The translations under genes and the position numbers were made by a program. From NCBI GenBank assembly GCA_964440525.1, contig CAYTTC010000002.1, positions 1 to 64,000 of the forward strand: a DNA stretch of 64,000 nt. The letters are read 5' to 3'. Origin of the DNA: DASWJZ01 sp964440525 (GTDB taxonomy: Bacteria; Pseudomonadota; Alphaproteobacteria; Rhizobiales; Afifellaceae). Shown piece after piece: positions 1-6,929 of the stretch. The notes beneath the pieces are model-generated. The model was not told the origin of the DNA. It was given only the letters and a program-made list of their open reading frames with translations, and did no database searches. How positions within the stretch are numbered: the first letter of the stretch is position 1; each line of letters opens with the position of its first letter.

Positions 1-1
1 C

Positions 2-1297
2 CCGGCGCACTATTTGAAGCAGTTTCACGCCAAGCACGCCGGCCTCGAGAATGTGGTGAAGATGGCCGAGGATGCGGGCGAGCAAAACTGGGTTGCGCTG
101 CTCTACAGCAAGGATCGCTCCTACCGGAACGATAACCTCGACTACCCGACGCTGCAGCCCTGGGTGCTAAAGACGCAGCCGCCCTCCGACCGCTATGTCT
201 TCGAGCGCAATCCCTATTTCCATCGCGTCGATGCGGCGGGATTGCAGCTCCCCTATATCGACCAGGTCGCCGTGACGATTTCGAGCTCCGATCTCATTCC
301 GGCGAAGGTTGCATCCGGCGAGGCGGATCTGCAGGGCGCTTATCTCGGCTTCTCCAACTTTACGTTTCTGAAGGAGGCGGAGGAGCGCAGCAACTTTAAG
401 GTCCGCCGCTGGCTGGCGACGAAGGGCGCGCGCGTGGCGCTGTTTCCGGACTTGAACACAATCGACCCGGTCCTGCGCGATCTTTTCCGCAATGCCGATT
501 TCCGGCGCGCGCTGTCGGTGGCGATCGACCGCGACGACATCAACAACACGATCTTCTACGGAGTCGCACTGCCGTCGAACAACACGGTGCTGCCCGAGTC
601 GTCGCTCTTCAAGGACGAGTATCAGACGAAATGGACGCAGCACGATCCCGAGCTCGCCAACCAGCTCCTCGACGGTCTCGGATTGACCGAGCGCGACTCG
701 GACGACATTCGACTCATGCCGGACGGCCGGCCGCTGCAGATCGTGGTGGAGACCGCCGGCGAGGAGACCGAACAGACCGACGTGCTCGAGCTCATGCGCG
801 ATCACTGGAAGAAGGTGGGCATTTCGCTTTTCGTCAAGCCGTCGCAGCGCGAGGTCTTCTACAACCGCATCAATTCGGGCGAGACGCAGATGTCAGTCTG
901 GTGGGGGCTCGAAAATGCCATGCTGAAGCCCTCCATGAGCCCCGCCGAGTTCGCGCCGCAGACGCCGGATCAGTTCCAGTGGCCGGCTTGGGGGCTGTGG
1001 GCGCAGACGAGCGGCCAGATGGGCGAGGAGCCGGATCTCGACGCGGTCAAGGAGCTGATGGCCCTCAAGGCGGAGTGGGGGAAGGCCACGGATCCGGCAC
1101 AGCAGGAAGAGGTCTGGCACCGGATTCTCGCGCTTTGGGCGGATCAGGTCTTCACGATCGGAATCGTCTCCGGCGTCGAGCAGCTCGTGGTCGTCTCCAA
1201 CCAGCTGAACAATGTGCCCGAGCGCGGCACCTACAATTTCGACCCGGGAGCCTATTTCGGCGTGTACCACCCGGATACGTTCTGGCTGGCTGAATAG
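2..1297 (+). CDS. ABC transporter substrate-binding protein, family 5 (peptide/nickel type), 5' truncated
   Basis: This is the C-terminal ~430 residues of a periplasmic solute-binding protein of the SBP_bac_5 (OppA/DppA) family. The reading frame is open from base 2 and its first residues (PAHYLKQFH) match the internal motif usual for this family, so the gene begins upstream of the window. Internal landmarks are the FERNPYF segment that follows the PAHY motif in this family, and FRRALSVAIDRDDI, the helix seen in nearly all members. It would capture an oligopeptide or other oligomeric solute and deliver it to the two permeases that follow 12 bp and 992 bp downstream. The true ligand cannot be read from the sequence. 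Family assignment is firm; substrate is unknown. Confidence 0.92.
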   Translation, partial: PAHYLKQFHAKHAGLENVVKMAEDAGEQNWVALLYSKDRSYRNDNLDYPTLQPWVLKTQPPSDRYVFERNPYFHRVDAAGLQLPYIDQVAVTISSSDLIPAKVASGEADLQGAYLGFSNFTFLKEAEERSNFKVRRWLATKGARVALFPDLNTIDPVLRDLFRNADFRRALSVAIDRDDINNTIFYGVALPSNNTVLPESSLFKDEYQTKWTQHDPELANQLLDGLGLTERDSDDIRLMPDGRPLQIVVETAGEETEQTDVLELMRDHWKKVGISLFVKPSQREVFYNRINSGETQMSVWWGLENAMLKPSMSPAEFAPQTPDQFQWPAWGLWAQTSGQMGEEPDLDAVKELMALKAEWGKATDPAQQEEVWHRILALWADQVFTIGIVSGVEQLVVVSNQLNNVPERGTYNFDPGAYFGVYHPDTFWLAE

Positions 1298-1309
1298 TCG
1301 GGGCTCGCG

Positions 1310-2308
1310 GTGGTCGTCTTTCTCGTCCGACGCCTCATCACGATGGTATGGACGCTGATCGGCATCAGCGTCCTCGTCTTCATCATCATCCAGCTCCCGC
1401 CGGGCGACTATCTCTCCACCTACATGGCCGAGATCCAGGCGATGGGAGAGAGGGTCGCGGACGAGAAGATCGCGTTCCTGCGCGAGCAGTACGGCCTCGA
1501 CAAGCCGCTATGGCAGCAATACCTCGTCTGGGTCACCGGGCTCCTGCACGGCGATCTCGGCTACTCCTTCGAATATAATCAACCGGTCGCCGACGTGATC
1601 GGCGACCGTCTGTTCCTGACGCTGGTGCTGAATTTCTTCACAGTTGTGTTCATTTACGTCGTCTCGTTTCCGATCGGCGTCTATTCCGCTACGCATCAAT
1701 ACAGCACCGCCGACCACACGCTGTCCTTCCTCGGATTCCTGGGCCTGGCGACGCCGAACTTCCTGCTGGCGCTGATCCTGCTCTACCTCGCCAATGTCTG
1801 GTTCGGCACGTCCATCGGCGGCCTCATGGCCCCCGAATATGTCGATCAGCCCTGGAGCTTCGGCAAGTTGCTTTCGGTGCTCGAGCATCTCTGGGTGCCC
1901 GTCATCGTGATCGGGACGTCGGGGACGGCGGGCATGATCCGGCGCCTGCGCGCCAACCTGCTCGACGAGCTGCAGAAGCAATATGTCACCACTGCGCGTG
2001 CGAAGGGTGTGCCCGAGGGCCGGCTCCTGATCCGCTATCCGCTCCGCATGGCGCTCAATCCGTTTATCTCCGATATCGGCAGCCTGCTGCCGCAGGTCGT
2101 CTCCGGCTCCGTCATCGTCTCCGCCGTCATGTCGCTGCCGACGACCGGACCGATGCTTTTGTCGTCGCTGCAGAGCCAGGACATGTATCTCGCCGGCTCG
2201 TTCCTCATGTTCCTTGCCGTGCTGACGGTCGTCGGCATGCTGGTTTCGGACATCCTGCTCGCCGTCCTTGACCCGCGGATCAGGCTCTCCGGAGGGTCGG
2301 CGCGATGA
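1310..2308 (+). CDS. ABC transporter permease, OppB/DppB type
   Basis: Inner-membrane permease of a peptide-type ABC importer, 332 residues, a normal length for DppB/OppB. It has the N-terminal segment VFLVRRLITMVWTLIGISVL typical of the family, six likely membrane helices, and the EAA loop with LQKQYVTTARAKGVPEGR near residues 220-240, the contact site for the ATPase. The GTG start at 1310 lies 12 bp after the binding-protein stop. Its stop overlaps the next permease by ATGA, so the two are translationally coupled. It forms the translocation channel with the product at 2305. Substrate is inferred only from family membership. Confidence 0.93.
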   Translation: MVVFLVRRLITMVWTLIGISVLVFIIIQLPPGDYLSTYMAEIQAMGERVADEKIAFLREQYGLDKPLWQQYLVWVTGLLHGDLGYSFEYNQPVADVIGDRLFLTLVLNFFTVVFIYVVSFPIGVYSATHQYSTADHTLSFLGFLGLATPNFLLALILLYLANVWFGTSIGGLMAPEYVDQPWSFGKLLSVLEHLWVPVIVIGTSGTAGMIRRLRANLLDELQKQYVTTARAKGVPEGRLLIRYPLRMALNPFISDIGSLLPQVVSGSVIVSAVMSLPTTGPMLLSSLQSQDMYLAGSFLMFLAVLTVVGMLVSDILLAVLDPRIRLSGGSAR

Positions 2309-3462
2309 GCCTGCCGCTCGCCCACTACGTCTCCGATGAGGCGTTCGATCCCGAAGCCACGGTCGCGGCCGGCTCGGCGCCGTCCGAGCGCTACCTCAAC
2401 GCGTCGCAGGGCCAGATCATCTGGTGGCGTTTTCTCAGGCACCGGATCGCCGTCATCTCGCTCGTCTTTCTGGGGCTCAGCTATTCCTCGATCCTGATTT
2501 CGGAAATCATCGCGCCCTACGATTTGCACCGTCGCCACAGCGGCTTCATCTACGCGCCCCCCCAGCGCGTGCATCTGTTGCATGAGGGGCGGTTCGTCGG
2601 CCCCTTCGTCTACCCGTTCGACTTCAAGCTCAACATGGACACGCTGAAGCGCGAATACGTCGCCGACCGCTCGACGCCACAGCCGATCCGCTTTTTCTGC
2701 TCCGGCGAAGAGTACAATTTCTGGGACCTTTTCACGGCCGATTTCCACTTCTTCTGCCCGCCGGAAGACGGGACGCTGCTTCTGCTCGGCACCGATCGGC
2801 TCGGGCGCGACATGTTCTCGCGGCTCGTCTTCGGCGCGCGGATATCACTGACGATCGGCCTCGTCGGCGTAACGCTGAGCTACACCATCGGCATCATCAT
2901 CGGCGGCATCGCCGGCTATTATGGCGGCCTGTTCGATTCCATCGTGCAGCGCATCACCGAGGTGCTCCGTTCCATTCCCGAGCTGCCGCTCTGGATGGCG
3001 CTTTCCGCGGCTCTGCCGGTGACCTGGGACCCGCGCGTCATCTATTTCGGCATCACGATGATTCTGGCGCTCCTCGACTGGCCGTCGATCGCGCGCGCCG
3101 TGCGCTCGAAGCTCTTTGCGCTGCGGGAAGAGGATTACGTCGCCGCGGCTGAGATGATGGGCGCCAAGCCCGGGCGCGTCATCGGGCGACACCTGGTGCC
3201 GAACTTCACCAGCCACCTGATCGCGTCGGCCTCGCTCTCGATCCCCTCCATGATCTTGGCGGAGACGGCGCTCTCCTTCCTCGGCCTCGGGCTCCGGCCG
3301 CCGATCACCAGCTGGGGCGTGCTCCTGTCGGAGGCGCAGAACATCGAGGCGGTGGCGCTCTATCCCTGGCTCTTGCTGCCGATGGTGCCGGTGATGCTCG
3401 TCGTGCTCGCCTTTTCCTTCCTCGGCGATGGCCTCCGCGACGCCATCGACCCGCACGAATAG
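2305..3462 (+). CDS. ABC transporter permease, OppC/DppC type with periplasmic insertion
   Basis: Second permease of the importer, 385 residues. This is longer than a usual DppC (about 300), because roughly 80-90 residues rich in aromatic and charged residues (about residues 75-160) are inserted between the first membrane helix and the LGTDRLGRDMFSRL motif. This longer form is known in one subgroup of family 5 importers. The EAA loop (EEDYVAAAEMMGAKPGRVI) and the C-terminal ETALSFLGLGLRPP motif are intact. A GGAGGG ribosome-binding site sits just before the ATG, inside the end of the upstream gene. The operon ends 12 bp before a convergent gene and contains no ATPase; the two-domain ATPase at 9791-11713 is the best candidate partner in the window. 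Confidence 0.92.
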   Translation: MSLPLAHYVSDEAFDPEATVAAGSAPSERYLNASQGQIIWWRFLRHRIAVISLVFLGLSYSSILISEIIAPYDLHRRHSGFIYAPPQRVHLLHEGRFVGPFVYPFDFKLNMDTLKREYVADRSTPQPIRFFCSGEEYNFWDLFTADFHFFCPPEDGTLLLLGTDRLGRDMFSRLVFGARISLTIGLVGVTLSYTIGIIIGGIAGYYGGLFDSIVQRITEVLRSIPELPLWMALSAALPVTWDPRVIYFGITMILALLDWPSIARAVRSKLFALREEDYVAAAEMMGAKPGRVIGRHLVPNFTSHLIASASLSIPSMILAETALSFLGLGLRPPITSWGVLLSEAQNIEAVALYPWLLLPMVPVMLVVLAFSFLGDGLRDAIDPHE

Positions 3463-3474
3463 CGCACCCTCCCG

Positions 3475-4308
3475 CTACGCCTTCACCATCCAAAGGCTTG
3501 ATTCGATCGCGCCCGGCTTCAGCTCGATCGTGCGAGCAACGCTCCCCGCGACGGCGACTGGCATTCGCGTCGCCGTGTAGTGGCTCGACCACAGGAGCCG
3601 ATAGCCGCGTCCCTGGATAAGCGCGGCGATCCCGAGCTGCTCGTTGTAGCCGCGCCACTCCCATTCCGGCGGATAGTCGTCGGGGAGGAAGACGTCGTGA
3701 ACGTGCACCAGCACGCCGCGCTTCAACCCCGGGAGGACGTGGTTGAAAAGAATGTCCACATCGGTTCCCGGCATCAGGATGTGGCTCGAGTCGATGAATA
3801 GGATGTCGCCCTCGGCGAGGCCGGAAAACGGCGCAAGCCCCGCGCCCTGGACCGTCTTGCGTATGAGTGTCGCGCCGGTCCCCTCGATGTCGGCCCTAGG
3901 GGCAGGATCGATCGAGGTGATCTCGGTCGCGAGACCGCCATCGCGGATGGCGCGGGACATGAAGCGGGTCGAGTGGCCGGAGCCGACCTCGACGATGCGG
4001 AGCGGCCGCACCTCGCGGACGAAGACATAGAGCGCGGCGGCGTCGAGACGGGGAAACCAGTCCTGGTCCCAGCGCGGCTCCGGCGGCGCGCCGCCGATCT
4101 TGCGAAACGCCTCGCCATAAGGGTGCATCGACTTCAACAGAGCCGCGAAGGTCTCTGCCGCTTCCGCGAAGATCGGCTCGAGCGCTTCGTAGGCAGCGCG
4201 GTCTCTGCGCGCCGGCACCTGGTCGGCATAGCGGTAGGGGATGAAGAAGCCGCGCTTGCTCAACCCGAGGAGCGTGGAAAAGCCGAAGCGGAGGAGGCGG
4301 CCCCGCAT
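3475..4308 (-). CDS. class I SAM-dependent methyltransferase
   Basis: A 277-residue protein with a Rossmann-type SAM-binding motif (IVEVGSGHSTRFMSRAI) in its middle and an acidic motif after it (ILFIDSSH), matching the Methyltransf_24-like class. The C-terminal part contains VHVHDVFLPDDYP, a His/Asp-rich segment common in methyltransferases of glycan or small-molecule clusters. I chose the ATG at 4308, not upstream in-frame starts, because the upstream extension is low-complexity, Arg/Ser-rich and would overlap the preceding cyclase gene deeply; from 4308 the gap to that gene is 7 bp. It is therefore probably co-transcribed with the cyclase. The acceptor molecule is unknown. Confidence 0.85.
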   Translation of the reverse strand: MRGRLLRFGFSTLLGLSKRGFFIPYRYADQVPARRDRAAYEALEPIFAEAAETFAALLKSMHPYGEAFRKIGGAPPEPRWDQDWFPRLDAAALYVFVREVRPLRIVEVGSGHSTRFMSRAIRDGGLATEITSIDPAPRADIEGTGATLIRKTVQGAGLAPFSGLAEGDILFIDSSHILMPGTDVDILFNHVLPGLKRGVLVHVHDVFLPDDYPPEWEWRGYNEQLGIAALIQGRGYRLLWSSHYTATRMPVAVAGSVARTIELKPGAIESSLWMVKA

Positions 4309-4315
4309 CACGGCA

Positions 4316-5539
4316 CTAGGCCGCCACTCGAGCCGCTTCCTCTTGGAACCCGAACAGCTCCTGCGGCTGGCCGACGCCTTCGAGACGATGCATGCCCGCC
4401 GAACTCCAGAGCTTCGGCTCGATCGCCGCCACCTGGTGGGTGGCAAGAACGCGCGAGCCAAGGGTCTTGGTCATTTTCTCGATGCGCGCCACCTCGATCA
4501 CCGTTGGACCGATGGCTGAAAAGGCTAGCCGCTCAGGTACGCCGATATTGCCGTACATCACCGATCCGATATTCAACGCGATCCCGTAGCGGATTGGCTC
4601 GCGTCCGCCCGCTATCCGTTCGGCATTGATCTGGTCGGTGAGCACGAGGGATGTGTTCAGCGCTTCGGTGACCCGGCGGGTGAGGGCTGGCAATTCGGCA
4701 TCATCGGCGACCGGGAAGATGGCGAGCACCGCATCGCCGATGAAAGCCAGCACTTCGCCGCCGGCGGCTATTGCGGGTCTCGCCGAGCACTCGAAATAGA
4801 CGTTCAGAAGCTCCAGGAAGTCGGCGCTCGGCATCGTCTCGGCGAGCCGCGTCGAGCTTCTGAGATCAGAGTACCAGACGAGCGCGCGTGTCTGTTCCCC
4901 GTCACCCAGCCGGATCGAGCCCGCAAGCACCCGCTGTCCCGTCTGGCGGCCGAGATAGGCCTCGGCGATATTGCGCGAGATCCGCGATTGAATGACCGTC
5001 TTGCAGGCGATTGCCAAGCGCCGCTGGATACGTTGCAGGGCGGCAAGATCCTCGTCAACGAAGCCTCCGGCCCTGTCGGATGCCCAGGTCACGAACATGC
5101 CGCGGCGGGCGCTGTCGGAATAAATTGAGCTGTTGAACAGCTCGGTCCCCATGGCGAGGTAGTCGGTATATCCCTCCTTCGCGAGGTCCTGCAGGATCTC
5201 GAAATCCAGCAGCGCGCCGGGCCCGGCGAGGCGACGGCGGAGCACCGGCACCTTGGTCTCCAACATGTAGCGCATCGGGCTCCGCTGCCATTGCTCGGTG
5301 ACGTTGTCCTGGTGCGGGAACTGTCGGAGCTCGGCCGCCTGGTCGCGGTGCCAGACGACATTCTCAGCCTGGAACAGGGGGTGCAGCGTTGACCACATCA
5401 GCATCGCCCGGCTGACCGGCACGCCGATGGCGTGGAGGCGCGTGCACACGCCCTCGAAGAGCTCGACGATGTCGGGTTCCCCGAGCGACTGGTCGACCAG
5501 CCAGTCGGTAATCTGCGAAACGAGGCTTGCTTCCGCCAT
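4316..5539 (-). CDS. class III nucleotide cyclase with altered active-site residues
   Basis: A 407-residue protein with an N-terminal regulatory region (about 1-200) resembling those of rhizobial adenylate cyclases and a C-terminal class III cyclase domain (about 215-370). The two metal-binding aspartates are present: D225 in YSDLRSST and D269 in FIGD. The residue four before the second Asp, normally the purine-reading Lys, is Ala265. The transition-state Asn position is Ile348 (TVIEVARIE), while the Arg four residues later is kept at 352. Such changes are expected to weaken or change catalysis, so cAMP synthesis should not be assumed. It sits between a methyltransferase and an MBL-fold hydrolase, with a cyclic-nucleotide-binding protein just upstream in the same direction. 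Confidence 0.88.
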   Translation of the reverse strand: MAEASLVSQITDWLVDQSLGEPDIVELFEGVCTRLHAIGVPVSRAMLMWSTLHPLFQAENVVWHRDQAAELRQFPHQDNVTEQWQRSPMRYMLETKVPVLRRRLAGPGALLDFEILQDLAKEGYTDYLAMGTELFNSSIYSDSARRGMFVTWASDRAGGFVDEDLAALQRIQRRLAIACKTVIQSRISRNIAEAYLGRQTGQRVLAGSIRLGDGEQTRALVWYSDLRSSTRLAETMPSADFLELLNVYFECSARPAIAAGGEVLAFIGDAVLAIFPVADDAELPALTRRVTEALNTSLVLTDQINAERIAGGREPIRYGIALNIGSVMYGNIGVPERLAFSAIGPTVIEVARIEKMTKTLGSRVLATHQVAAIEPKLWSSAGMHRLEGVGQPQELFGFQEEAARVAA

Positions 5540-5577
5540 CTCTCGACCCCCACTTGTGGCCCTCTCAAATCATGTCT

Positions 5578-6408
5578 TCAGGGCACGAGTTCAAGGCCAG
5601 TGCGAGCGACCACGGCGCCGGGAAAGCGCGCTTGCGCGTCGGCCTCGATCTTACTGAGATCCTCATCATCGCGCCCCGGACGGTGGTGGAAGATCACCAG
5701 GCGCTTGACGCCCGCCGCCTCGCAGAGCCGCACGCCTTCCTCCCAGGTGGAATGGCCATAGCCGCGATAATGGTCGAATTCCTCGTCCGTATACATGCAA
5801 TCATAGATCATCATGTCGGCACCGCTCAGGAAGCCGAGGAGCTTGTCATCGGGGCGTCCGGGTGTGTGCTCGGTGTCGGTGACATAACAGACCGAGTTCC
5901 CCCGATAGTTCACGCGATAGCCGACGCAGCCATTGGGATGGTTCAGCCGAAAAGTCCGAATCACGATGCCTTCGCACGGGGTCAGCGTCTCGGGGGGGCG
6001 AAAATTCAGATACGCGATCTGTGCGTCGAAATATTTCGGCGTCACCGGGAAGTAGGGCGGCGCCATGAAGCGGTCTACCATTTGCTGGCAGGTCGTAGCG
6101 TCCTCGAAGTGCCCGGCATAGATACGCGCGGTGACCTCATGGTCGTAGAGCGGCTTCAGGAACGGCAGGCCCATGATGTGATCGAAGTGGCAATGCGAGA
6201 AGAAGAGATCGAAGTCCTTGACGCGATCCCTCGTGAGATAAGTGGAAAGGCTCTCGGCGCCGGACCCTACGTCGAAGATCAGCACATGGCCGCCGCAGCG
6301 CATCTCGACGCTGCACGTATCGCTGCCGAAAACGCAATTCGGCGCGGCGGGGGCGGGAAGACTGCCGCGCGCTCCCCAGATTCTGACCAGAAACGGAGCT
6401 TCCGTCAT
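5578..6408 (-). CDS. MBL-fold metallo-hydrolase (phosphodiesterase-like)
   Basis: A 276-residue metallo-beta-lactamase-fold protein. The metal motif is HCHFDH at residues 72-77, preceded by an IFDVGSG segment (residues 44-50) with the first conserved Asp of the fold. Later motifs are FRLNHPNGCVGYR and YVTDTEH, and MIYDCMYTDEEF supplies a further conserved Asp. The N-terminal MTEAPFLVRIWGARGSLPAP is typical of a subgroup found beside cyclases and response regulators and often described as phosphodiesterase-like. Given neighbours encoding a cyclase-like protein and a cNMP-binding protein, hydrolysis of a cyclic nucleotide is a reasonable guess, but the family has many substrates. No signal peptide is visible, so it is probably cytoplasmic. 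Confidence 0.85.
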   Translation of the reverse strand: MTEAPFLVRIWGARGSLPAPAAPNCVFGSDTCSVEMRCGGHVLIFDVGSGAESLSTYLTRDRVKDFDLFFSHCHFDHIMGLPFLKPLYDHEVTARIYAGHFEDATTCQQMVDRFMAPPYFPVTPKYFDAQIAYLNFRPPETLTPCEGIVIRTFRLNHPNGCVGYRVNYRGNSVCYVTDTEHTPGRPDDKLLGFLSGADMMIYDCMYTDEEFDHYRGYGHSTWEEGVRLCEAAGVKRLVIFHHRPGRDDEDLSKIEADAQARFPGAVVARTGLELVP

Positions 6409-6419
6409 CAGCGCGGGTT

Positions 6420-6878
6420 CTAGGCCGACTGCCGACGCTGCGCCTCCACCAGCTCCGCGGTAGTGCGCGTGAGGCGCTCGGCCAGGAGCCGGGTCATCTC
6501 CACCGCCATCTCAGGGAACTGATGCAAGAGCTCGAAGAACGGTTCCTTGCGGATACGCAGCGCCTTCAGCTCGCTCTTTGCCCGCACCGTCGCGGTTCTC
6601 GGCGTGTCGCACAAGATGGCGATCTCGCCGACGAAATCGCCGTCGTGGAGCACGGCGATCGGGATATCGCCAGTGTCGGAGGGGATGATGACCTCCGCGT
6701 CGCCCTTGATGATCACATAGGCCGCGTCGCCGACGTCGCCCCTCCTGAAGAGAACCTGGCTGGGCTGATAGGTCACGACGTCGGAGGTGTAGGCGAGCAG
6801 TTTCAGCCGCGCCGGCTCGATTCCGGCGAAAAGCGGAACCCGACGAAGCAGATCGACCTCGGCGTTCAGCAGACTCAC
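6420..6878 (-). CDS. cyclic nucleotide-binding (CNB) domain protein
   Basis: A small single-domain CNB protein. The fold spans almost the whole length: the opening LLRRVPLFAGIEPARLKLLA is the family's first helix, GDFVGEIAILCDTPRTATV is the phosphate-binding cassette with the Gly-Glu and Arg-x-x-x-x pattern needed to hold cAMP or cGMP, and LHQFPEMAVEMTRLLAERL is the C-terminal helix. There is no DNA-binding or effector domain, so it probably acts on a partner. The frame can begin at a GTG at 6929 directly abutting the preceding TAG stop, but the GTG at 6878 has a GAGGAT ribosome-binding site 6 bases ahead and is preferred (152 residues). The adjacent degenerate ABC protein is the obvious candidate partner. 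Confidence 0.87.
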   Translation of the reverse strand: MSLLNAEVDLLRRVPLFAGIEPARLKLLAYTSDVVTYQPSQVLFRRGDVGDAAYVIIKGDAEVIIPSDTGDIPIAVLHDGDFVGEIAILCDTPRTATVRAKSELKALRIRKEPFFELLHQFPEMAVEMTRLLAERLTRTTAELVEAQRRQSA

Positions 6879-6929
6879 GTGATCCTCGCCCCTGTTCAAT
6901 CGCACTTGGCCGCCCGCGGCCTCGGACAC

